A stretch of 33,033 nucleotides of DNA. Source: Flavobacteriales bacterium. GTDB lineage: Bacteria; Bacteroidota; Bacteroidia; Flavobacteriales_H; JAHEZO01. Positions 17,738 to 25,989 of the stretch are shown piece by piece. The stretch's first letter is position 1; every line of letters begins with the position of its first letter. The notes under the pieces were generated by a model. The model did no database searches, had not been told where the DNA came from, and was given only the letters and a program-made list of their open reading frames with translations. The position numbers and the translations under genes are program-made. The stretch spans positions 2,044 through 35,076 of the forward strand of contig JAHEZO010000011.1 in the NCBI GenBank assembly GCA_023250995.1. Reading direction: 5' to 3'.

Positions 17738-20113
17738 CTACAAATTCTCAAGAATAAAATTTGTCATCTTAGTATAAAGATGCAGGCGGGTATTGCCTCC
17801 GTAAATCCCATGATTTTTGTCGGGGTAATAAAAAAGATCGAACTGTTTGTTTGCATTTACCAATGCATTTACCATTTCAACCGAGTTTTGAAAATGAACA
17901 TTATCATCGGCTGTGCCATGAACCAAAAGGTATTTTCCCTTCAGCTCATCTACATGGTTAATGGGTGAATTATCATCATAGCCGTTCGGATTTTCCTGTG
18001 GCGTTTGCATGTATCGTTCGGTATAAATTGAGTCGTAAAAACGCCAGTTTGTTACCGGGGCTACGGCAATGGCCATTTTAAAAACGCCTTCCTTAATTGA
18101 ATTTCCTTTTGTTATGCAAAGGGAACTCAAATAGCCTCCGTAACTCCAACCCTGAATACCAATTCTGCTTTTATCCACAAAAGACAAGGAACCCAGAAAT
18201 TTTGCGGCCTCCACCTGATCAATGGTTTCAAGCTTCCCAAGTTCTTTGTAAGTGCATTTTTTGAATTCGGCCCCCCGGGCCCCTGTTCCGCGGTTATCCA
18301 CCGAAACAATAATATAGCCTTTTTGTGAAAGATACTGATACCATAATTCGTTTCCTCCGCCCCATTTGTTTTCAACGGTTTGAATTCCCGGCCCACCGTA
18401 AACATACATCAAAACAGGGTATTTTTTTGAGCTGTCGAAGTTGGCCGGTTTTATCATCCATCCATTGAGCGAATAGCTTTCGGATGTTTTGGCACCCTCG
18501 GCCGATTTGGGAGTGAATTTGAAAAATTCTTTGATTGTAATAGTATAAAGGCCCAGGGTGTCTTTTAAAGTTCGGTTATCTTTAATAACTCTGATTTCTT
18601 TACCAGAGGCATCATTAAGCGTGATTTGATAAGGAGTGTAAGCATCCGAAAAATAATTTATGTAATATTGAAATTGCCCGCTGAAGGAAGCCTCATTAAA
18701 GCCGTTTTTCCCGGTGAGGGTTTTCTTTCCGGTTCCGTCTATTTTTATTGAATACAATTTTCTAACTATCGGACTTTCTTCGGACGAAATATAAAAAAGA
18801 GTTTGGTTTTTTTCATCCACTCCTTTAAAATCTGAAACATCCCAGTTTCCGTTTGTTATCTGCCGGATTAATTTTCCGTTTGTTTCGTACAGATAAATAT
18901 GGTTAAACCCGCTTTTTTCACTGGTCCATATAAAATGTTTTTTATCATCAAAAAATGTCAGGTCGTTGCTGATACCAATGTAGGTTAAACTTGTTTCGCT
19001 GAGTATAGTTTTTGTTTTCCCGGTGGAGGCATCTGCCAGCAAGAGGTCTAATTTGTTTTGATGGCGGTTCATTTTCTGAACAGAAAGGAGGCCCGGATCC
19101 TGAGTCCATTTTATTCTTGGAATGTATTCGGTTTCTTCAGTACCTCCTGCTAAACCCGCGGTAGTTTGTGCTCCTTCAACAGGAATACTTTTTAGGGTTT
19201 CAATGTCGAAAATACGAATGGAAACTTTTGCGTTTTCCTCCCCTGCTTTTGGGTACTTGTAGCGGTACTGGGCAGGATAAAGGGAACCATATTTTTCGAG
19301 TGAAAATTCTTTCACCCTGCTTTCATCAAAACGATAAAAAGCAATTTTTTTTCCATCCGGTGACCAGAAAAATGCCTTGTCGAAAGAAAATTCCTCCTCG
19401 TAAACCCAATCGGTTGCCCCATTTATTGTTTCGTTCCATTTGCCATCCTTGGTAACTGCTGTTTCGGTTCCGCTAATCAGATCTTTTACAAACAAGTTAT
19501 TTTCATTTACAAAGGCCACTTTATTTCCCTCAGGTGAAAATTCGGCCAGCCTGACTTTTGTTTCTGTAAGCGGGGAGAGTTTCTCTGTCTTAAAATCATA
19601 CACAAAGTACAATTCCCTGGTAGAATGCCGGTAGATGGATTCTGTTTCCGATGAAATTAAAACCCTTGTTTCATCTGCCGAAAATTGATAGCTTTCAATT
19701 TCAATTGGATTTTCTTTTCCCTCTGGAATAAGTTCATTTTGTTTTACCAAAGTATCGGTGGCCTTTCCGGTTTTATAAGAATATTTCACAATAAAGTTTT
19801 CTGTTCCGTTGCTTTCTAGCGAGGTATAATGAATGCCATCTTTCATCGATATTAAGCCATCCACGGTTTCGGCTTTGAATTTATTTTCTTTCCATATTTC
19901 TTCGAGGGTAAAATTCCGCTTCGCATTTTTTTGTTTTTCAACCGCAGCAGCGGCACTCCTAATTTGCTGCTGAAGTTTTTGAGTGTCAATTTTAAATTGC
20001 TGGGCAAATATTCCGTTTTCTGAAAACAGAAACATAATGTACAAAAAGAAAAATGGGCCTTTATTGCTGGAAAAAATCAGATTGTGGAAAATAAAAAATC
20101 GGGGATTGCTCAT
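17738..20113 (-). CDS. Dipeptidyl-peptidase IV (S9 family serine peptidase)
   Basis: DPPIV N-terminal propeller; GWSYGGYLSS nucleophile, HGTADDNVHFQNS and KNHGIYGG. Start chosen at MSNPRFF (20113); the ORF track extends to 20155 and overlaps the upstream gene. Confidence 0.93.
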   Translation of the reverse strand: MSNPRFFIFHNLIFSSNKGPFFFLYIMFLFSENGIFAQQFKIDTQKLQQQIRSAAAAVEKQKNAKRNFTLEEIWKENKFKAETVDGLISMKDGIHYTSLESNGTENFIVKYSYKTGKATDTLVKQNELIPEGKENPIEIESYQFSADETRVLISSETESIYRHSTRELYFVYDFKTEKLSPLTETKVRLAEFSPEGNKVAFVNENNLFVKDLISGTETAVTKDGKWNETINGATDWVYEEEFSFDKAFFWSPDGKKIAFYRFDESRVKEFSLEKYGSLYPAQYRYKYPKAGEENAKVSIRIFDIETLKSIPVEGAQTTAGLAGGTEETEYIPRIKWTQDPGLLSVQKMNRHQNKLDLLLADASTGKTKTILSETSLTYIGISNDLTFFDDKKHFIWTSEKSGFNHIYLYETNGKLIRQITNGNWDVSDFKGVDEKNQTLFYISSEESPIVRKLYSIKIDGTGKKTLTGKNGFNEASFSGQFQYYINYFSDAYTPYQITLNDASGKEIRVIKDNRTLKDTLGLYTITIKEFFKFTPKSAEGAKTSESYSLNGWMIKPANFDSSKKYPVLMYVYGGPGIQTVENKWGGGNELWYQYLSQKGYIIVSVDNRGTGARGAEFKKCTYKELGKLETIDQVEAAKFLGSLSFVDKSRIGIQGWSYGGYLSSLCITKGNSIKEGVFKMAIAVAPVTNWRFYDSIYTERYMQTPQENPNGYDDNSPINHVDELKGKYLLVHGTADDNVHFQNSVEMVNALVNANKQFDLFYYPDKNHGIYGGNTRLHLYTKMTNFILENL

Positions 20114-20126
20114 AATAAAATCCTTA

Positions 20127-20723
20127 TTATTGTTTTGTTCTGTAATGAAGAGCAATCACTCCGCCAGAAAATTTTTTCGTTTCTACAAGTTCCAACATAA
20201 TTTTTTCATTTACATTTTTAAATAACGGCATTCCTTGTCCTAATATAATTGGATTAACAAAAAACCAGAATTCATCAATTAGTCCTGAATTAAGAAGGGA
20301 AAGCGATGCGGATGGACTTCCGAAAATTAAAATATTTTTTCCTTCCTCTTTTTTTAATTCATTAATTTTTTCCGAAAGATTTTCGCTGATAACTTTTGTG
20401 TTAATGAGTTCCTTTTCTTTCATTGTTTTTGATAAAACAACCTTTGAAACCTTGTTGTACCAGGTTGAATGTTCAATGTCGTGTTTTGTTGCGTTTGGTT
20501 GTTGGGCTGCTTTTGGCCAGTAACTTTGCATCATTTCATAAGTTACCCGTCCGTAAAGAGCGGTGTCGGCCTGTTCGGTCATGGTGGCAACAAAATCAAA
20601 CATTTCATCGTCAACGTATATCCAGTCCATTTCTCCTTTTAACCCCGCCACAAAATTGTCGAGAGAGGTGTGCATAAAAAAGATTAATTTTCTGCCTGCC
20701 CCGGGTGCTTTTTCTTTGTTCAT
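20127..20723 (-). CDS. Dihydrofolate reductase family protein (RibD C-terminal-like)
   Basis: RKLIFFMHTSLDNFVAGLKGEMDWIY...ALYGRVTYEMMQSYWP...GSPSASLSLLNSGLIDEFWFFVNPIILGQGMPLF. Confidence 0.9.
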   Translation of the reverse strand: MNKEKAPGAGRKLIFFMHTSLDNFVAGLKGEMDWIYVDDEMFDFVATMTEQADTALYGRVTYEMMQSYWPKAAQQPNATKHDIEHSTWYNKVSKVVLSKTMKEKELINTKVISENLSEKINELKKEEGKNILIFGSPSASLSLLNSGLIDEFWFFVNPIILGQGMPLFKNVNEKIMLELVETKKFSGGVIALHYRTKQ

Positions 20724-20747
20724 CTTTTTAATTTTTGAATTTTTTTT

Positions 20748-21536
20748 TCAGGAATCACCATCCAGTAAATTGCCAATGCCACCCAAAATGCTACCCTCTT
20801 CTTTTCTGGTTCCGGTACCATAGGCGAGAATCCTCCCGGCAAGCCGGCTGATCGGGAGAGATTGAATCCAAACTTTTCCGGGTCCGCGGAGGGTGGCAAA
20901 AAACAATCCTTCGCCTCCGAACAAGGTGTTTTTTATTCCGCCAACAAATTGAATGTCGTAATCAACTCCACTGGTGAATGCCACAATGCAACCGGTATCA
21001 ATTTTTATCAGTTCCCCTGCTTTTAAATCTTTTTCTATAATATTCCCTCCGGCATGAACAAAGGCCATTCCATCACCTTCCAGCTTTTGCATAATGAATC
21101 CTTCTCCTCCAAATAAGCCGGTTCCTAATTTTTTTTGAAATTCAATTCCAACGGACACTCCTTTGGCAGCGCACAAAAAAGAATCTTTCTGGCAAATCAT
21201 TTTCCCGTTGAGCAGGGATAAATCCATGGGAATAATTTTCCCCGGATAAGGTGATGCAAAGGTGGCATGTTTTTTTCCGGTGCCAATATTTGTAAAGGCG
21301 GTCATAAAAAGGTTTTCACCCGTAAGAAGCCGCTTTCCTGCCGAAAATAATTTTCCCAGCACTCCGCCCTGGTTTTGAGAACCATCACCAAAAAGAGTTT
21401 CCATCTGAATCCCCTCTTCCATCATCATAAAGCTTCCCGGCTCGGAAATTACGGTTTCATTCGGGTCGAGTTCAATTTCGATGCATTGCATTTCCTCTCC
21501 CGAAATTTTGTAGTCAATTTCATGGTTTTTTTTCAT
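20748..21536 (-). CDS. TIGR00266/AIM24 family protein
   Basis: CIEIELDPNETVISEPGSFMMME, GLFGGEGFIMQKLEGDGMAFVHAGG, LFGGEGLFFATLRGPGKVWIQSLP. Confidence 0.92.
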   Translation of the reverse strand: MKKNHEIDYKISGEEMQCIEIELDPNETVISEPGSFMMMEEGIQMETLFGDGSQNQGGVLGKLFSAGKRLLTGENLFMTAFTNIGTGKKHATFASPYPGKIIPMDLSLLNGKMICQKDSFLCAAKGVSVGIEFQKKLGTGLFGGEGFIMQKLEGDGMAFVHAGGNIIEKDLKAGELIKIDTGCIVAFTSGVDYDIQFVGGIKNTLFGGEGLFFATLRGPGKVWIQSLPISRLAGRILAYGTGTRKEEGSILGGIGNLLDGDS

Positions 21537-21585
21537 GAGAAAAAAGTTTTAAAGGGATTTATATTGAAAGAAATAAAAAAAATTC

Positions 21586-21604
21586 ACCACAGATTGCACA
21601 GATT
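21586..21604 (+). repeat. Short CACAGATT intergenic repeat, same motif as 6065-6110
   Basis: accacagattgcacagatt. Confidence 0.45.
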
Positions 21605-21693
21605 AAAAAAAGGGTTTAATAATCCGATTTTATGCGACAATTTATCCCGATTCAACTATTGCTGCACACGACTCACTTCACACTTCCCTCTAC

Positions 21694-22725
21694 TCACTTC
21701 TCACTACCAACCACCACATTCCCCACAATTCCTTTTTTCACCAGATATTCGGCAATCTGCACAGCATTGGTTGCAGCACCCTTTCGCAGGTTATCGGCCA
21801 CAATCCACATATTAAGCGCCCGGGCATTCGATTCATCTTTCCTTATCCGTCCAACAAAAACTTCGTTTTTCCCTTCAGCAAATTTGGGCATGGGGTAGCG
21901 GTTTTCCCCGGGATTATCCTGAACAATTACTCCTTCGGTTTCATTTAAAATTTTTCTAACTTCTTTAATTTCGTACTCTTTCAAAAACTCCACATTTACC
22001 GCTTCGGAATGGCCTCCAACCACAGGAACCCTTACGGCAGTTGCTGTTAAAGCTATGGTGTAATCACCTAAAATTTTTCTCGTTTCATTCACCAGTTTCA
22101 TTTCTTCTTTGGTATAGCCATTTTCTAAAAAAACATCACAATGCGGAATGCAGTTTTTATCAATAGAATAATGATAGGCATTTTGTTCTTTTTCTTTTTC
22201 ATCCTGCATCCCGGCTCTTTCCCTTTCCATTTGCCTTACTGCTTTTACTCCGGTCCCGGTAATGGATTGGTAGGTTGAAACAACAACCCTTTTAATTCCG
22301 TATTTTTTATGAAGGGGGGCAAGAACCATTACAAGTTGTATCGTGGAGCAGTTCGGGTTTGCAATAATTTTGTCGGCCTCGGTTAAAATTCCGGCATTTA
22401 TTTCCGGCACAATTAATTTTTTATCAGGGTTCATTCTCCAGGCAGAAGAATTATCAATAACGGTGGTTCCGGCTGCGGCAAATTTTGGTGCAAGTTCGAG
22501 AGAAGTTGAACCCCCTGCCGAAAACAAAGCAATTTCGGGGAGTTTTTTTATTGCTTCATCCGAGGAAACAATTTTATATTTTTTTCCTTTGAAAGAAATT
22601 TCTTTTCCAATTGATTTTTCAGTGGCAACGGGAATTAGTTCAGATACCGGGAAATTTCTTTCTTCCAGCACTTTTAACATTACTCCGCCAACCAGGCCGG
22701 TGGCTCCTACAACTGCAACTTTCAT
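21694..22725 (-). CDS. asd: Aspartate-semialdehyde dehydrogenase
   Basis: MKVAVVGATGLVGGVMLKVLEERNFP, SAGGSTSLELAP, DNSSAWRM, IIANPNCSTIQLVMVLAPL, TYQSITGTG, VPVVGGHSEAVNVEF. Confidence 0.96.
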   Translation of the reverse strand: MKVAVVGATGLVGGVMLKVLEERNFPVSELIPVATEKSIGKEISFKGKKYKIVSSDEAIKKLPEIALFSAGGSTSLELAPKFAAAGTTVIDNSSAWRMNPDKKLIVPEINAGILTEADKIIANPNCSTIQLVMVLAPLHKKYGIKRVVVSTYQSITGTGVKAVRQMERERAGMQDEKEKEQNAYHYSIDKNCIPHCDVFLENGYTKEEMKLVNETRKILGDYTIALTATAVRVPVVGGHSEAVNVEFLKEYEIKEVRKILNETEGVIVQDNPGENRYPMPKFAEGKNEVFVGRIRKDESNARALNMWIVADNLRKGAATNAVQIAEYLVKKGIVGNVVVGSEK

Positions 22726-22816
22726 AAAAATATTATTTTAATTTTTTGCCGAAATTAAATTAATTTTTTTTTGGGTTAATTTAATTTTGATGTGATGGCT
22801 GAATTTCCGAGAGTCA

Positions 22817-22891
22817 CGGTAGGGACAAAATATCGGTAGAAGAATCCCTTTAGAGACACACAAGTGCCGTCAGGCACGGAATATATTTCCA
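22817..22891. repeat. Intergenic interspersed-repeat-like sequence with gtgcc-gtca-ggcac hairpin
   Basis: cggtagggacaaaatatcggtagaa...agtgccgtcaggcacggaatat; hairpin at 22864-22877. Resembles hairpin repeats recalled from Bacteroidota genomes; copy number not checked. Confidence 0.4.
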
Positions 22892-23021
22892 ATATGATTA
22901 TTCCATTTCCCATTTGAATTAGTCCAAAAAATTATCCAAATTATTATCCTGGCACTCAATCATATTTCGTGAACTTTTCTATCAATAGTTTTTATTTATT
23001 TTCTCACTTTTTTTATACGAC

Positions 23022-23174
23022 AAACAGCCTGTGGCTGTTTGAGCGAGCCCCCGTAAAAGTAAGCAAAAAATCGAAAAATCTGATGAACCCTGCGATGGCT
23101 GTTGTCGCACATCCAGCGGCCTACCGGGCCACATCCATTACAACAGCCCCCAAACGCTTCCGCACCAGATTTTT
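23022..23174 (-). other. Candidate structured RNA or structured repeat (nested stems in a GC-rich island)
   Basis: aaacagcc-tgt-ggctgttt (23022-23040); 12-bp outer stem 23074-23085/23163-23174; perfect 9-bp stem 23097-23105/23140-23148; ggcc/ggcc inner stem 23119-23130. Strand preferred because the outer-stem mismatch becomes G-U on the minus strand. Confidence 0.4.
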
Positions 23175-23509
23175 CAGAGAGCCCCCCGCGATTTGAGATG
23201 TAGATTGTTTTCTCTTTAGATGGAATTTCTAATAAAATGCAGGCTTAACATACAAAGAAATTTACTAGACTAAATTATTTGGGTAATGGTATTATATTTC
23301 GTCCCTGAGAACATTGGTTTTGGGTTGTGGTTTTCTACTAATTTATTGTTCCTGGCGGAACAAAAACAAAATTCATATATATTTAATTTCTCTACAACCC
23401 ATCAAAATTATTATAACCCCTCAAACCTAAAAAATGGTTTACATAACGTCATAGTATTATCTTTGCTTTAAATATTAATCCATATTCCTTACCTCCTATT
23501 CTTTTCCCC

Positions 23510-24703
23510 TTGAATCAACAAAATTTATCTTCTCAATTTGTTGCGAAAACACTTTTCGGACTGGAAGGAATCCTGGCTGAGGAACTAAAAAATTTAAGAG
23601 CCACCAAAATTGTTGTTCTTCACCGCGCGGTTGGTTTTTCGGGAGATAAAAAATTAATGTATGAGGCCAACCTTAAGCTAAGAACTGCATTGCGGATCTT
23701 AAAAAGAGTTTTTTCTTTTTCCGCAACCAATAGTCAGGAACTTTACACTAAGGTGCAGGAAGTTTATTGGGATAGGTTTTTCAGTGCGGAGGATACCATT
23801 GCGGTTGATTCATCGGTGAGTTCCGAACATTTTCCGCATTCACAATTTGTATCTCAAAGGGTAAAGGATGCCATTGTGGATCAGTTTAGGGAAAAAACAG
23901 GTAAAAGGCCTTCGGTGGATCTCGAAAACCCGAAGTTCAGAATCAATATTTACATAAACAAAGATTCCTGCACCCTATCGCTCGACAGTTCGGGAGCCTC
24001 CCTTCACAAAAGGGGTTACCGCTTGCAAATGAGCGAGGCTCCTCTGAGTGAGGTTTTGGCTGCGGGATTAATTCTTCTTTCAGGGTGGGATGGGAAATCA
24101 ACTTTAATTGATCCCATGTGCGGATCGGGAACCATCTTAATTGAAGCGGCATTGTTTGCAAGTAAAATTCCCCCCGGAATATTCAGAGAGAATTTTGGCT
24201 TTATGAATTGGAAAGATTTTGATCCGCTTGTATGGGAAGAAATTTTAAAAACTTCGAGAGAGAGTATTTCGTTATTCCCGGGCAAAATTATTGGGTCAGA
24301 TATTTCGGCAAATGCAATTGAAGCGGCAAAAAAAAACATTATTAACGCAGAGTTTGATGTAAATTTAAAGGATGGTAATTACATAACTTTAATGAAATCG
24401 GCCTTTGATTTACTTGAAAAGACGGAGGATGCTGGATTGATAATAATGAATCCCCCTTATGGAGAAAGAATAAAACAGGATGATATTATTTCATTTTACA
24501 AAATGATTGGTAATACCCTGAAACAAAAGTATGAGGGATATGATGCCTGGGTTTTAAGCGCAAACCTGGAAGCGTTAAAATTTGTGGGTCTTCATCCTTC
24601 TAAAAAAATTTCATTGATGAACGGACAACTGGAATGTAAATTTCAGAAGTACGGCATTTATCCGGGGACAAAAAAAACATCCACCGTTTCCCTTATTGAG
24701 TGA
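23510..24703 (+). CDS. THUMP-domain class I SAM-dependent rRNA methyltransferase (RlmL N-terminal/TrmN-like)
   Basis: FVAKTLFGLEGILAEELKNL, DPMCGSGTILIEAALFA, IIGSDISANAIEAAKKN, LIIMNPPYGERI. Start is TTG. Confidence 0.9.
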   Translation: MNQQNLSSQFVAKTLFGLEGILAEELKNLRATKIVVLHRAVGFSGDKKLMYEANLKLRTALRILKRVFSFSATNSQELYTKVQEVYWDRFFSAEDTIAVDSSVSSEHFPHSQFVSQRVKDAIVDQFREKTGKRPSVDLENPKFRINIYINKDSCTLSLDSSGASLHKRGYRLQMSEAPLSEVLAAGLILLSGWDGKSTLIDPMCGSGTILIEAALFASKIPPGIFRENFGFMNWKDFDPLVWEEILKTSRESISLFPGKIIGSDISANAIEAAKKNIINAEFDVNLKDGNYITLMKSAFDLLEKTEDAGLIIMNPPYGERIKQDDIISFYKMIGNTLKQKYEGYDAWVLSANLEALKFVGLHPSKKISLMNGQLECKFQKYGIYPGTKKTSTVSLIE

Positions 24704-24992
24704 AAACTTTACCTGGACAGAAAACATAAGATTACCCGGTTCCTAAAACCCTTGTTTTTTATCAAAACAATTCCAGGTGTATAGCAAATTGGGTCATAAG
24801 ATGAATTTGTTTTGGTAAAAAAAAAATGATGGGATTTTGTCCCTCGGTGTTTTAGTGGAAGTTCTTTTTTTGCCACAAAAGCATTAAACATCACACATTG
24901 GTGCAGCAACACTTTGGTGTGCAGGCACAACTGTGTGCAGAAATATTTCCTTATGCGGCAGGCTGTCCGCGACCCCATTTCGTCACTATAAA

Positions 24993-25024
24993 TTTCCAAT
25001 CGCCAGAAAAAAAATGTACCTTTG
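24993..25024 (+). promoter_or_regulatory. Candidate Bacteroidota-type promoter for the PIN toxin-antitoxin pair
   Basis: TACCTTTG (25017-25024) with TTTC about 20 nt upstream; the ATG follows at 25042. Confidence 0.45.
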
Positions 25025-25041
25025 AAAAAATTCATTTGACA

Positions 25042-25491
25042 ATGAGGCTTTATGTTGACACATCAGTTTTCGGTGGTTATTTTGAGAAGGAATTTCAACG
25101 ATGGACTCGTAAGCTTATTGACGAAATATTTAAAAGTAAGTACACGGCTATAGTTTCTGATATTACTTTAGCTGAGTTAGAAATGGCCCCTCAAAACGTT
25201 CGAGATTTAGCAGACAAAATTATTTCAGAAAATGCTGAACTTGTGACAGCGGGACCACTTGACAAGGGTTTAGCCGAAAAATACTTATTAGAAAAAATCG
25301 TGACAGAAAAATTTCGTGCTGATGCATTACATATTGCCATTGCGACAATAAACAAGGTTGATGTACTTGCGAGCTGGAACTTTAAACATATTGTAAATTT
25401 AAATAGAATACGACAATATAATTCAGTAAATTTAAAACATGGACATTCAATGATTGAAATTCGAAGTCCAATGGAAATCGTAGAAATATGA
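25042..25491 (+). CDS. PIN-domain protein, probable VapC-type toxin
   Basis: MRLYVDTSVFGGYF N-terminus, SDITLAELE, RADALHIAIATINKVDVLASWNFKHI (PIN acidic residues). Start is the internal Met of the 24898 ORF. Confidence 0.82.
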   Translation: MRLYVDTSVFGGYFEKEFQRWTRKLIDEIFKSKYTAIVSDITLAELEMAPQNVRDLADKIISENAELVTAGPLDKGLAEKYLLEKIVTEKFRADALHIAIATINKVDVLASWNFKHIVNLNRIRQYNSVNLKHGHSMIEIRSPMEIVEI

Positions 25492-25679
25492 AAACAAAGG
25501 CAGAAAAAAAATCCAGCAAAGGCCGGACAAAATTTAGAGCGGTAGAATTTCAAAGAAAAAGACGACAGGAGTTAAGTGATTTATTTAATTCTGACCCGAC
25601 TGAATTTTGGAAACGATTAGAGATTGTGCGAAAAAAATATCGCAATAAATTCAGACAAAAGGAGAAGCACTCCGCATAA
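25488..25679 (+). CDS. Small basic protein, probable cognate antitoxin
   Basis: 63 aa, overlaps the PIN stop codon by 4 bp (ATGA); charged EFQRKRRQELSDLFNSDPTEFWKRLEIVRKKY. Confidence 0.6.
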   Translation: MKTKAEKKSSKGRTKFRAVEFQRKRRQELSDLFNSDPTEFWKRLEIVRKKYRNKFRQKEKHSA

Positions 25680-25989
25680 AAGGTTGCTTAAATACAATTT
25701 AGGTTTTGCTGGTGGGTCCGGGTTCGCCTCGGCTTTTATTTTTTTTACTTTCGAATGGTTGGACAAGGCCGTGGCAGTTAATAAAGAAACCCTAAACCCG
25801 CATTTAGCACAATACGCTGTGCAATCCCCCTGCATGCAGAAACTCTTCGGTATGCAGGCACACTTCCAAAGAGAAACTTTTCGTAATGCAGGTATTAAAG
25901 TCCCAATGGTCATGCAGCCTTTATAAAAAACCCCTCTTAATTACCAAAAACAATAGTACCTTTATGCCTTCTAAAATGAATCATCTTTA

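Noticed and set aside
22969-23196. 75-aa ORF over the GC-rich structured island
   Set aside because: No recognisable protein signature; the inverted repeats explain the sequence better than coding.
24709-25035. 108-aa minus-strand ORF beside the PIN gene
   Set aside because: Low-complexity composition, no homology recognised, overlaps the probable promoter of the toxin-antitoxin pair.
25680-25926. 100-aa ORF after the antitoxin as a third gene of the toxin-antitoxin operon
   Set aside because: Its start lies inside the antitoxin gene in another frame and there is no domain I recognise; treated only as a possible remnant.
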